A stretch of DNA of 64,000 nucleotides from Eretmocerus hayati (Eukaryota; Arthropoda; Insecta; Hymenoptera; Aphelinidae): assembly GCA_029851415.1 (NCBI GenBank), contig CM056743.1, positions 124,960,305 to 125,024,304 on the forward strand, read 5' to 3'. The notes beneath the pieces are model-generated. The model saw nothing but the letters and a program-made list of their open reading frames with translations, made no database searches and had not been told where the DNA came from. The stretch's first letter is position 1. Each line of letters opens with the position of its first letter. The position numbers were made by a program, and so were the translations under genes. Shown one piece after another: positions 34,460 through 45,251 of this stretch.

Positions 34460-35434
34460 CTCCTCTCGGCCCGAGAGTACGTCGAAATTTTGTTAATTAG
34501 TACAAAAATACGCGTTTAACCCCACTTCGGCATTTGTTTACTGTGGGGTGTTCAAGCAGACGACCTCGCAGCTTTTACTTACTGTTTTTGCTGCATGATA
34601 CTTGTGATGTGATGTACTCGTCCGCCCGACTTTTGCTGGTCGGGACGGACGTAAGCAAAAAAATAAAAATAATGAAGTGTTTGGAAAATATTGAACTGTT
34701 TTGTGAGAGTGAGCGCTCAATGCTATTATCGCATGATTCAATTAGGGTCTTGATACGAAGTTGTGCCCGCTCATGGCCCTAAGCTCTTGTCACTGACAAT
34801 GAGCTTTTTGTGTACCTTATCGATTTATGTCATTGGGCATTAGAAATCTTGCTCTACAATCAGCTGCTGAGATTTTCTATTTTAGCAGCGGAATTCGTAA
34901 AAAAATACCACCTGTCAAGTATAAGCATACATCATAAATGAACACGTTGATGAACATAACCTCGATAGGTCATGTATCGCATGCATGTCTCACGCGCTCT
35001 CTGCACCGTAAAGCAGCGCAGGCAGTGAAAGATGCAGCAAAAATCGACTGCCAATCAGAGCGCGAGTTGACTCGTGCCGGCAGCAAAAGTCGAGCTTTCG
35101 TGACCAAAACGAGGCGCGGAAGGACGTACTTTCGTGCCGGGAGGAGGAAAATGCTCTTACCCAGTTTGTATATGAAGCCTATGCAAGTTTTTTTGAGACA
35201 GTCCATAAAATGCTCCAGGGCTTTCCTCGGTGGCGAATTTAAGAATTCTTCAAAAACTCTTTGCGATATTTGCTGAGAGATCCTAGGGCGCTCGTACTTA
35301 GCAAATCCTGGGCGATTGATAATAAAGTCACGACTATGATGGATATAGTTTAAAATGCTTACCGTTTGCAAATGCAATCGAGTTATCCTTGATTTTACTC
35401 GAATACATATGAATCTTTTTTTGAGGATGTTTAA
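34460..35434. other. Unassigned stretch
   Basis: Two long overlapping antisense frames exist (34938-35276 plus, 112 codons; 34970-35377 minus, 135 codons) in a slightly GC-richer patch. Neither shows a known motif, and their overlap makes at least one of them spurious. Confidence 0.35.
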
Positions 35435-35482
35435 ATTAAATTAATTAAGCGCCTGTCCAATTTTATCCCTCCGGATGCCTCG

Positions 35483-35605
35483 TATCGTGGTGGCGTTCGT
35501 TGGTGCTGTTGGTGTGTCGGTGCGTCAGTGGATCCGGTGGGTCGGTGGGTCCGGTTGGTTGGTGGGTCTTTGGTGGTATTGTTGGTGTTGCGTGTGTTGC
35601 TGGTG
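35483..35605. repeat. GGTG-rich degenerate minisatellite
   Basis: Short GGTG/TTGG words (GTTGGTGCTGTTGGTGTGTC and similar) fill this stretch next to the 3' end of the element. The copy at 49934-50062 has the matching sequence in inverse orientation. Confidence 0.8.
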
Positions 35606-35880
35606 ATAGAAATGCTTCAAAAATAATTCAGCACACTATACTGAGTTACAATTTTGATTTCTTCATTTATTACATTATGCACACGTTTCACGAGCAAATT
35701 GATTGCCAATTGTTAGTAGAAATCATAAAATGTTGTGATGCCGTGAAGAATACATAATACCTCAAATTCAACACTACACATGTTGAGAAATGATAGAAAC
35801 TAAGAAATTCGACTTGAATTGATTCAAGAGCTATACAAAATTCTGAGTTAATCACAAAATTTTTCTGGATATACAACATT

Positions 35881-36142
35881 CGTGGTATAAACCTGAGTTC
35901 CTGCGAAAGGCGTTTTAGATGATTCTTCTGAAAGTATTTGTTTTTTGCTCCTCTTAGCACTATTTTTCACAACAATTTTCAAATTTTCTTTTGATGTGAC
36001 TCTTGATAGAGCAACGTATAATCGCCCATGGGCAAATATATCCCAACGCTTGAAATGATTGTCCTTCAGACTTATTTATAGTAATTGCAAATCCGATTCT
36101 GAAAAGGAATTTTCTTTGAGGATTTGACGTTGATTCTTTGAA
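35881..36142 (-). pseudogene. PIF1-type helicase C-terminal fragment
   Basis: On the minus strand, RIGFAITINKSEGQSFQALG is followed, after a frameshift near 36045, by FAHGRLYVALSRVTSKENL. These match the last helicase motifs of PIF1 family proteins: the A-x-T-I-N-K-S-x-G-Q box, and the HGQLYVALSRV box with its arginine finger. Such helicases are encoded by Helitron elements as the C-terminal half of Rep-Hel. The first piece is preceded by a TAA at 36147-36145, and nothing upstream of it remains; a CTAATTCGG minisatellite takes its place. A stray fragment of a host PIF1 gene is possible. The surrounding shared ends make an element origin more likely. Confidence 0.88.
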
Positions 36143-36197
36143 TTAATACCGTATCGTTTTTATTTTTTCCGTTAATGATTTGTGCAAAAATCACGTA

Positions 36198-36853
36198 GGT
36201 TTAGGTTAGTGTAGGTCGGTCTAATCCGGTGTAGTTCGATCTGGTTTGTTCTTGTTTGGTTTAGTTCACTCTAAGGGAGCCTAATTCGGTCTAGTTCGGT
36301 GTAGTTAAGCTTAAATCGGTCCAATTCAATCTAATCTGGTTTCGTTCCGTCCAATCAAGGCTAGCTCCGTCTAGCTCGGTCCAATACATCGTAGTTCGAT
36401 CTAGTTTGATCTAAATTGAGCAAACTTGGACCAGCTTGGTCTAATTCGGTATAGTTCGCTCTAGTTCGGTCAATTTAGGTCAAGTTCGGTCAAATTAGGC
36501 CTGATTTCGTCTAGTTCGGTCTAGAATGGCCTAATTCGATCTAATTCGATGCAGGTTGGTCTAGATTGGTCCAATTCGATCTAACTCGGTCTAGTTTGGT
36601 CTATTTGAGTCCAGCTCGGTCTTGCTCGGTCTAATCCGGGGTAATTTGGTCTCATTCGGTCTAATTCGGTTGAATTAGGTTTAGTTCAGTCTAATTTGGT
36701 TTAGTTGAGTCTGGTACGGTCCAATACGGTGTGGCTCCATCGATTCCGGTCTGGTTTGGTCTAGTTCAAGCCAGGTCGATCTACTTCGTTCTAGCTCGGT
36801 CTCGCTCGGTCTATCTCGGTGTAGTATGGTCAATAAATTCCGTCCAGTTTGGC
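36198..36853. repeat. CTAATTCGG-type minisatellite
   Basis: About 650 bp of a roughly 10-bp degenerate unit of the type GGTCTA(A/G)TTCGG, with variants such as GGTCCAATTCGAT and GGTCTAGTTTGG. It replaces the expected upstream part of the helicase gene in this element and is absent from the shorter copy. Confidence 0.92.
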
Positions 36854-37068
36854 CTTATTTGGTATTTTCATCATAAAATATCATTAAAACCAAAATTTGT
36901 CCGTCAGCATCTTGCGTATCGGGTTGCATGTGTGGAGAGAGTGAAGTTCGATATGGGTGGCCGTATGGGTCATGGGGGGGGGGGGTCATGGGTGGGTAGA
37001 TGGTTGGTGGGTGAGTGAGCGTTAGTGGTCAGGTGGGTGGGTTGGCGGATGGATAAATGTACTTAAAC

Positions 37069-37245
37069 TTTAGTGATTTCAGTGGGAATCACCAAAGTTT
37101 CAGTGAGATTTCAGTGAGAATTTCCACTGAAATTTCAATGAATATCACTAAAGTTTCAGTGAAACTTCCACTGAAGTTTCACTGAAAATCATTGAAGTTT
37201 TAGTGAACCTTCACTGAAATTTCAGTGAAAATCACTAAAGTTTCA
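37069..37245. repeat. CACTGAAATTTCAGTG repeat
   Basis: Self-complementary words such as TTTCAGTGAAAATCACTAAAG and CACTGAAATTTCAGTG repeat about every 20-25 bp. The same motif style is present at 27028-27380. Confidence 0.85.
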
Positions 37246-37415
37246 GACTGGGGCTAAGGCTGAGTCTTGGGTTAAGGCCGGGGCTGAGGCTGGATTGAGG
37301 CTGAGGTTGTGACGGACTGAGGCTGGAACTGTAGCTGGGACTGGGGCTGGGGCCGTGGACGGGGCATGGCTGAGGCAGGAGCTGGAATTAGAGCTGAGGC
37401 CGTCACTGGGGCCGG
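37246..37415. repeat. GGCTGA/GGCTGG minisatellite
   Basis: Hexamer-like units (GGGGCTGAGGCTGG, GGCTAAGGCTGA and similar) lie inside the element. The inverse counterpart at 49243-49850 is about 600 bp, so the array length differs between the two copies. Confidence 0.9.
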
Positions 37416-37666
37416 CCAACTGGGAGAAATTTCCAGATACTTACCGGAGATTTCCTACTTCACTGAACGCAACATTACACCAGTTCAATAGTTCTCAATC
37501 AAAATTACTAGGTTGCATCAAGGAAATTATTTTCTTCCGAATTCACTGTATTACGAAATCTTCATGTTACATTGTTGAGCTACAGAAGCATTTCAGGGGC
37601 TCATACCATATCAGAGACACTTCCAAGCCGGACGAGCGTTAGCGAGGTAAGCAATAACGCTAGTTT

Positions 37667-39880
37667 CAATTATGCCTCGTGACGTGATTAATCGAACTAT
37701 TTGAGAATATTTGGAGTGTCACTCATGGTTAGATACTTAAAAATACTTGGGTGGTGGTAACCTTGATACCTCATTGAGATCAGGATTCGAATTGTCACTT
37801 GAATTTGACGATGCCTGCGACAAAGATCCTTGAAAGCCATTGAACATCGAACAAGATGAATGAAAGATGGAAGAAAAGATCCCAAATCGGATTATTGAAG
37901 TGACGATCGTTTCATTCGTGCCCGGAGGTCATTTTGCACACTCACTCATCTTTTATCTGCTCGTATCTCGCAACGAATTTATCGGTGAATAATTCGTATC
38001 TGGGGTTCGATCGATGTGCCTTACCGCACTTGACGATTGCAAAATTCGTCCACTCATGGTGCTCACTTATTACGAATTAAGAATGCTCATGCATTCGACA
38101 CTCAAAATTTTACAACTGAAGATGTGTCAGTCTCGTTTGTCAGTTATCCTCGCTGTAGCACGTCATTTATGAGTAACGTGCGAAGATCAGCCCAAGAGTT
38201 ATTTGTTTCTGACATTGAGTACTGTCATTCGAGCGATTCGTTTCGGTTCAAAGCGCAACGATATGTTTTTTAGTTTTATATTTTGCAAGTCCTTTCTTCT
38301 TTTCTGTTCTCGTGTTTTTATTCTTTTCACTCCGACTCTCCGATATACTCAATTACGTGTTCGAAGATGTGATATATCTAGGGTCAAGGGCCTTCATGTT
38401 TCATTTAGGTTGCCTTTAAATGGCTGTTGTGAATTTTCAATGGGTGCTAAACATTGAGCGTTTAAAGCGGTGCTGCTGTAACCCTGAGTCGAGTTGTAAA
38501 AACTTTTTATTTCTCACATTCAATCTCCTGCGGAGCAGGTGGTGATTGAATATAAGAATTTACAGGTAATTTGTTTGGTCAGGAGTTACGATGGCCATGC
38601 AGGTGTTAGTGGTTCATAGTGATTCTTTTTTTCCAGGATATTCATTACAAAACATGCATTGTCTCCATCAATTTTACCCACGTTTCCGGATTTATATGTC
38701 GGCTGCAGAAAAATTCCATCTTTCATTTTTCATAGGTTTTAGGTCAGACGGAACTTTCTGTTTTGGTTGAGGAAAACAATTATACTTTGACACCAGTGAC
38801 AAGTTACATATTAGCCCATTCGGTACATTTTTGCTAAAGTAAAGTGATTTCAGTGTGTGGAGATTCAATCATCACAAAAAGGTTTGATATTTAGCACTGA
38901 CCAGTATTTCAAATGTGGTGGGGGTTCCAAATTCGCGTTATAACCAATGAGTTGTTTCTGTTGTGATGTAGATCAGACTTTACAAAGCCGGTCGATAATT
39001 ATTAACCGTAATAAACAGCCGGAAAAGTACAACTGAACACTGCTTTCAATTTTCCTCCCCATTATTCCAAAAAGTCCTTTTGAATCATCCCAAATCACGT
39101 TTCTGCTCTCTGATTATGATAATAATCGAGTACAGGTGATGCCATCTGTTTCTCGTGCCTTTTCCGGCCAAAATCTCGACTTGGATTAATGAGCAAAGTT
39201 CGCGCAAGTCAAACCGCCTGTGCTCGCTCTCTCTGCCAGAGACAAAGTATTATATGTATATAGTGTACTATCATACATTTAAATATATATATTGGGGTTT
39301 GAAGCGGCGTTCGATTAATCGAGCCGCGAGAGGATTATTCGCGACGCTCCGACTGCTTCGATTATATATATTGGATATCGCTTTCGAGCGCAAAGCGTAC
39401 TAGAAGCATGATCCGCGTTTGTATATATGTATACTTACTTGAGACAAGCAAGGAATTCGCGAAATCTCTCACCGTGACTCCATAGAGCCAAGTTGGCTCT
39501 GTATAAAAGCAATCGATCCGCTGCACTTTGACATAGTTCTTCCTGAAAGATGGTAGGTATGTTCAAAGCTCAGCTGCTGCATCCGATCGGTGATATTTTT
39601 CTCGTTTTTGCCTATATGTGCACTATATATATCGCTTGGGCGTATTTTTTGGGCGCATGGCATCAGTCGAGGTTTTTTTTGTGAGATCGCTTTGATGCGG
39701 TCGTTTTTTCGGTTACTCGATTTGCAACAACAAGTTGATACTTGTTGACGCATAACCAGGCGAAGTGCATGGATTGCAGGGATTATCTGGTTGACATGAG
39801 TTTGAATGGGTTCGATAAATTTTTTATAGCACTCTAACCTAAAAACCGCAACTTTGAACATGATTTTTGGATTCTCGTGC
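37667..39880. other. Unassigned stretch
   Basis: No gene is recognised. A small hairpin (TTCAATCTCCTGCGGAGCAG near 38520-38548, closing on GATTGAA) is the only local structure noted. A 130-codon minus frame (39469-39861) has no known motif. Confidence 0.4.
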
Positions 39881-40014
39881 TATAAAATATCATATGAAAC
39901 TGCGTGCAGATGGGTAGTTTTGTTACGAAGGACTTATAGCACTCGCTTCGCTCGTGCCAGAAACAGTCCTTCGTACAAAACTACCTATCTACGTGCAGTG
40001 TCATAATATACTAT
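39881..40014. mobile_element. Short palindromic MITE-like hairpin
   Basis: CTGCGTGCAGATGGGTAGTT and TTGTTACGAAGGACT on the left (39900-39934) pair with AGTCCTTCGTACAAAACTAC and the following bases on the right (to 39998), with weaker pairing outward through TATCATATGA/TCATAATATA. The loop holds ATAGCACTCGCTTCGCTCGT. It could fold into a stable hairpin of about 100 bp. It is not coding. Confidence 0.88.
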
Positions 40015-40189
40015 TGTGGAACTGATTTTCTTGATATTTAACGTGTTGAGCCGTCTCAATGTATAATTTATTAGGATGACACTTTTTTTTCAATTTTCGA
40101 TTTTTGGTTGGGCCAACCCTTAAGTTTTAACTTTAGGGTGAAAAATGACGTTAGCAACTTCTCTTAAATTTTCAAAGACAGCCCTTGTA

Positions 40190-40895
40190 GTGTCCATTCC
40201 AATTTTTGGCCAATTTTGATTTAGTTATTTGCATCCGCTGTGCATTCGCGTTCGTCAACATCTCTGGGCGTATTTTTAATCGATAGCCCTTGTAAGTTCC
40301 TTCAAAATGATCACTCGAGGGAGTCCATTTGATGTAATAGGACAAGAAACATGGCCGATTCGAGGAGCGAAAAAATCCAAGGTACAAATTCTGAGATAGT
40401 ACATTTCGATACAAGGGTGAAAAATTTTTTTTCCGCGTCCGAGTGTTGGATTTCCGGCCTGAGCCGTGGGCGAAGGTCGGAATCAACACGAGAATGCGAA
40501 AAATAAGTTTTACACCCGTGTATCGAATACTATTCTTTGACAAACTGCGAGAGGAAGTGGAAAAACAGTGTGGAAAAGTTACTTTTTTGCACATTTTGTC
40601 AAATAATAGATACCGAGAATTATTTTTTTGGGTCAAGCAAAGAATCTTGAAAAATTGACACAAAACTGACAAGGAATTCAGTTTCTACGTTTAAGAGTAC
40701 GTATCTTGGATTCTCTATAGCACGAACCTGCTGTCTTTCTCGCCCTACTACATCAAATCGACATTCTCGAGTGGTCGTTTTGAAGGAAATTACACTGGAT
40801 ACTCATTGCTAACACGTTCAGAGACTTGTACAAATGCGCTTGCGCAGGAGATGCAAATAACTGAATCAAAATTTTTCGAAAAAAATCAAAACGGC
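40190..40895. mobile_element. Foldback element with a nested hairpin
   Basis: Arms of about 200-250 bp pair at GTTATTTGCATCCGCTGTGC (40224) with GCGCAGGAGATGCAAATAAC (to 40861), at CACTCGAGGGAGTCCATTTG with CAAATCGACATTCTCGAGTG, and at AATCCAAGGTAC with GTATCTTGGATT. The centre is near 40542. A 166-codon minus frame (40172-40672) lies in it and has no recognisable domain; I treat it as a by-product. The left part of the loop contains a second, self-contained hairpin (40405-40527). Confidence 0.75.
40405..40527. mobile_element. MITE-like hairpin nested in the foldback
   Basis: TTCGATACAAGGGTGAAAA at the left end pairs with TTTTACACCCGTGTATCGAA at the right end. The inner region CGGCCTGAGCCGTGGGCG is GC-rich compared with its surroundings. 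It probably inserted into the older foldback. Confidence 0.7.
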
Positions 40896-42269
40896 CATGA
40901 AAATCAGAACTAAATGTTGAAATGAGCACGATGAAGGCTGCCACTGAAATCCTGAAAGAAACTGCTTCCGTCTTTTTTCACTACAAAGTCGCAAACGCAA
41001 TATTGCAAAATTGGGAAATAAGTATCACCCTCATTCATATCCATCTACTGACTTTTCCCAGAACCGACTGAATCAATTTTGAATTTGTGAATAATCGAGT
41101 TGGCAATCGAAAGAATATTCTCTAACAGATAGTATACTCTCAGATCTACATATTGACAAGGTTCTCATCAGTTAACACCTCAAATAACACTCTAAAAAAT
41201 GGCGAAAGGAAGATATGCAACTCAAGCAGTCTCCAGAGGATGTTTTTCTCGAGATTCTCCTAAATCTCTCTAAACTTTTACAATGTCATCGATCCACTCA
41301 AGATACTTACTCCGTTCGTCAGATTCTCATTGAAGCTTCATGATGAATCATTTCAACCTTTGATTGATTACAATCCGCCTCGAAGGTTGATTGCATTGAG
41401 GGATGCTCCAAAATTTCCATTCCGTGTGCATTTTGTGGCTGCATCCCAACATTGATCGACAACTTATTGAAAATTGAACGTCAACACTGACAATGTGTCT
41501 ACGTAGGAATGCAGATCAAAGATAAATTACATGGGTAGCTCTAGGTAGGTTTATTCAAATCGAATCGGAATAGTCTAGTTTTTTTCGGGTAATGAGAAAA
41601 AGATTGACCCTATTATACATTGGCTCCGCTGCCACAAATTTGACCCGGTACAGTAGGTTGAATCTCATCATTTATGAATCAAAGCGTCTGGCTTTCGGGA
41701 AATAAATATTTGCACAGCTCGCGAGATGCTCCCTGTATTCGTATTACCTCCGCAACCAGTGTATGCAATTACATACCCTCAGAGAGAGATCGGAGCTAAA
41801 GCAGAAAACGATGACACGCTCACTCGCGGGCTTGTGAGGTTTCCCTCGTATCGAAGCTTGCCCCGCGTAATGGGAAAAGGATCGTCCATAAATAATGCAA
41901 GCGCGCACCAACTCTGCAGAGATACAATTTTGAAACTACTATCGCAGACAGAGACGTATCATGAAATATTTCAGAGCTACGTCGAGATATCGAACTCATC
42001 TGACATTTCAGATTCGATATTCCATCCTGTTTCTGGCTCTTGACAATTGTAGATCTCTGCATTTTTTAAGTCAAAGCAAAAGATATTTTTCAGGGGAATC
42101 GACCCGAACAGCAGATAAAAGCTGCATACGTACCAGAGATGTGAAATCTTAAATTTCATCTGACTGACACATATGCGCATTTTATGGCTGCTTGAACAAA
42201 TCGGATCAATGTTTGTGAATTCTCAACTAAATACTGTAGTATCTGTATTTGGTCCATACCCTGGGAGGA
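40896..42269. other. Unassigned stretch
   Basis: No gene is recognised. A plus frame at 41726-42043 (105 codons, starting at an ATG) has protein-like composition, but I know no family for it and antisense frames overlap it. Confidence 0.35.
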
Positions 42270-42540
42270 TTAACACGTTCACTGCGAATACGTTCACTAA
42301 AAAATCAAGGGCCCCATCGGTGGGACCCACGATTCTCCCTTTTCCCAATTTCTGCCGGTATTTAATAGCTCGAAAAATACCGCCAACGACAATCGATGAA
42401 GAAGTTTTACTCGGCTAAGGATATAAATAATGGAATAAAAAGAAATTTACCTCCGTACAAACATGTTCGCCAGAACACGGGAGTGCAGTTCGTCACTGGA
42501 ATAAAATCATGAAGAAACGGAGTCGCGGTGAACGTGTTAA
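42270..42540. mobile_element. piggyBac-like MITE bounded by TTAA
   Basis: Left end TTAACACGTTCACTGCGAAT (from 42270) and right end TCGCGGTGAACGTGTTAA (to 42540) are inverted repeats that both finish in TTAA, the target duplicated by piggyBac-type transposases. It is 271 bp with no coding frame. Inside the left end CGTTCACT is repeated once more. The superfamily call rests on the TTAA rule and short TIRs only. Confidence 0.8.
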
Positions 42541-44275
42541 AATTTTTCCCCTCAAAAATAAATTCTTGAATCCATTCTGAGCCTGTGGACAAAAATCTAA
42601 TGATTTTTCGCTATTTTTTCGAGGGCATGCCAAAAACTGACCGTCTTATGGCTAAAACACAGTTACGTGAATGAATATTCCTATTTAGGTAATTTTTATT
42701 TCATCTTCGCTAAATTTGACACTCTGAATGAAATACAAACGTGAATTTGGCAGAGTAAAATTTCAAAGACATGCGATTAAAGGTATTCAAGACATTTTTG
42801 TGAATGCAAGATCTTAAATTTTTCGGGTTAACCGCTATTAAAAGTGCAAAAGTCACACCAGGCACTTACAACATCTCTAGCAAGGGCTGGGATGTAGCAA
42901 CACGATGCGACATCAGCAGAAGAACCTCTTGTATTACACGAGAACGTCTCAGACATCAGACATCAGAGTATAAAGGAGACATCGGTCGCGTCTCCGTGGT
43001 AACGCGTCGCCGGGACGCAAATTTTCACAAAGTTAGTCCTCGAGGCTAACTATCAGCTGCAGAGAGCTACAGGAGTCTCTGGTCGTGGCAGCATAGCCTT
43101 GGCGTCTCGTGTCTACTTCAGAATATTGTATAGTACGCGTAGTTAAAGGGCAGAGGAGGACCGACTTTACACCACGACTCTGAGATTTGATTATGATGTT
43201 CCTAGTACATAGAGTAATAGAGACAGTCAGGTCGTCTAGGACCTGTATTCACACGTTCGCACAGTTACTTATATATTTTTAAAATGAAGGTTGGTTCGTC
43301 GATGCGGGGTACAGTTATCGAAAAGCTCGTTTCAGGTCTTCCCCATCACTGTTTCTCAAGGGAATCGTTAAGTTGATGAGTTGTAAGCCAAAGTTATACC
43401 AGGCGAATACAACGCTCGGCTCTCAATATGGGTATTCTATTTCATCCAAGTCGCGCTTCGATGCTTACGGTAATTGCGGATGCTTCTTCCGATTCCCGTT
43501 GAACTCTCGTGGTGAACTCTCAAGTTCTAGATCTATGTGTATTTCTAGCTGTGCTTTCTCGATGGAAAATACTTGGACTCTCTGTGTGATGGTGTTGTTA
43601 TTGTACCATCAGATGCTATCGGGGATCTGTTGACGATGCGGTTCTGTGGTAAGAATCTTTGTGGAGTGAAATTTGATGCGGATCGAATTTCGATCGATGC
43701 GGTTTGGAAAACTTTATTGTTGGTTTAATGCGGGGTCGTTGAGAGATCCGGATTCTGATCAGTAATTGCGACGAGAATTGTGGTTTGTAAAGGGATCGAA
43801 GGACGGAATTTGAACTTTTGGGAAAAATTAACACGACGATCCGAGTCACTATACAGATGCAATGGTGGTTGTAATTTCAGTGCTGTTCTTCGAGTATCCT
43901 TTTGAGTATACTTATGATTAGGTAAACGACATTTCGGACCTCTGATTAGGTCCTTTTTCAGGTTGAATATATCTTATACTAGAGGAAGAGAATTGTAAGA
44001 ATATGATAGAGAAGGTCTTAAATTCTAGGACTTATCAGCGCAGGTATGGTGTTTCGTGATCCGCTCGGAGATGGAACCTCGTGCGGAACTCGACGCTCAT
44101 GGGCCTGCAGCGACTTATTTTTTGTAAATCGGCTGTAAGGCCAACAGGCTGGCTGATTTCCGAACGCACTGATCCACTCACACAGTCTTATTCTCTGTCT
44201 GGACATTAGAGTCAAAGTATAATAATTTTGATGCAATGTTAAACTATGTTCATTATTCATATCGGGCTAATCTAA
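42541..44275. other. Unassigned stretch
   Basis: Frames at 42804-43049 and 43373-43633 (plus, up to 86 codons) show no known motif. The 42850-43200 part is GC-richer, with a TATAAAGGAG near 42970 that could be a TATA element. I found no gene to attach it to. Confidence 0.35.
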
Positions 44276-44647
44276 TCATTCTGGCGTGCTCCTGGGATCA
44301 ATCAAAATTTCGCTCATTTGAGTTCGGGGAGAACCATCAGTCAGCATCTTGGACAGGGCGATGAGTTTTTGTTGCAAATTAAGATCTAATTTTCTGTAGA
44401 GCCCCGAGAAAGAATTCTTCCAAGTCAGGTAAAAATCTTCTTGAATCCAAGCAAACCCCGCCACCTTGTAATTTTCGATTTCAGACGAAGCGTCGGATTT
44501 AAATAGTAACTTTTTAAAGCATTTTTGAGCTAGATCATAGGATCTTTCGGGGAAATTCGTACGGCAGTTTGACGAAAATCCTGACAGAGTCCAGAAGATG
44601 CGAACAGATTCAGTCGACCGCGTATGGTTCTGATTTGACGTCTTACA
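44276..44647 (-). CDS. Exon-like minus-strand frame, unrecognised
   Basis: An open frame of 123 codons plus TGA runs on the minus strand. It is preceded directly by TTACATTAATTAG, an acceptable 3' splice site, so it reads as a terminal exon. There is no ATG near its left end. The composition is protein-like: an aromatic/basic middle around NYKVAGFAWIQEDFYLTW, a helix-like stretch LNLQQKLIALSKMLTDGSP, and a Pro-containing tail. I recognise no family; a mobile-element Gag-like or host protein are both possible. The opposite strand is much less protein-like. Confidence 0.35.
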   Translation of the reverse strand, partial: CKTSNQNHTRSTESVRIFWTLSGFSSNCRTNFPERSYDLAQKCFKKLLFKSDASSEIENYKVAGFAWIQEDFYLTWKNSFSGLYRKLDLNLQQKLIALSKMLTDGSPRTQMSEILIDPRSTPE

Positions 44648-44912
44648 CTAATTAATGTAAATTTCGTGGATACTGGGTCAGACAAATGCAATTATCTGAT
44701 AGCTTGTCATGGCAATGCTTTACCAGTTCATCTGAATTTGAATATTGAGTCTAGTTGTAATCATCATCACTCTCGTTCGCTCATACGGCTACTCAAATAT
44801 ACAATGCAGATTTTCATTTATGCTGATTTGCATGTGAGGGCACCATGGATCTGCTTCGGAATCTTCAAATACACAACGGTCTTCATCTAGCAGTGATGGA
44901 TTGTGAACTTGA

Positions 44913-45251
44913 AATTCGATAATTATCGACAGACAACCAAATGGACTACAATATCGACTCATCAGCTATGTTAATCATGCAATCTATGAAATCAATGGCT
45001 ATGTGCAAACACAACATCTTGCATTGCAAGTAGACACACCAATGATCAGTACAGCGGTAGTACAATTCAAAAGCAAATTACCATACGCAAGAGGCAGTCT
45101 CTTGACTCTTCACACCTCATTTTGTATTGCAATACTGAAAAGATGTGTGAAACCAACTATACTAATACAAATTTTGAGCCAAACCGAAAGCGCTGTACAT
45201 CTAACCTATTCCAAACTCAAATACATACAATCTTCTCGCAAAAACTCTTGA
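44913..45251 (+). CDS. Open frame without a start, unrecognised
   Basis: A frame of about 112 codons follows a TGA at 44910-44912 and has no ATG until residue about 43 (MISTAVV). It ends in TGA at 45251. The sequence (for example QYRLISYVNHAIYEINGYVQ) looks protein-like but matches no family I know. Another frame overlaps its end. Confidence 0.2.
   Translation, partial: NSIIIDRQPNGLQYRLISYVNHAIYEINGYVQTQHLALQVDTPMISTAVVQFKSKLPYARGSLLTLHTSFCIAILKRCVKPTILIQILSQTESAVHLTYSKLKYIQSSRKNS

Larger units (their letters stand above)
35435..37666 (-). mobile_element. Helitron-like (Helentron/HINE-type) element, larger copy
   Basis: Both ends are shared with the element at 48990-50109. The 5' end on the minus strand (AACTAGCGTTATTGC at 37665) is followed by about 260 bp of clear homology. 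The 3' end (AGGCGCTTAATTAATT, ending near 35435) is preceded by a homologous GGTG-rich block. In 5'-to-3' order it holds a GGCTGA-type minisatellite, a CAGTGAAA repeat, a CTAATTCGG minisatellite, a helicase remnant and the GGTG-rich block. The PIF1-type helicase remnant plus inner minisatellites point to a rolling-circle element, more like Helentrons/HINEs than canonical 5'-TC...CTRR-3' Helitrons. No Rep domain was found, so it is defective. Confidence 0.8.

Noticed and set aside
40172..40672. 166-codon minus-strand frame
   Set aside because: Spans one arm, the nested hairpin and the loop of a foldback element, so it is a composite of repeat sequence.
44666..44890. Plus-strand frame with VDTGSDKCNYL, resembling a retropepsin D-T-G active site
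   Set aside because: A four-residue match without the hydrophobic flanks or second half of a protease, in a 75-codon frame not linked to other retroelement domains. Probably chance.
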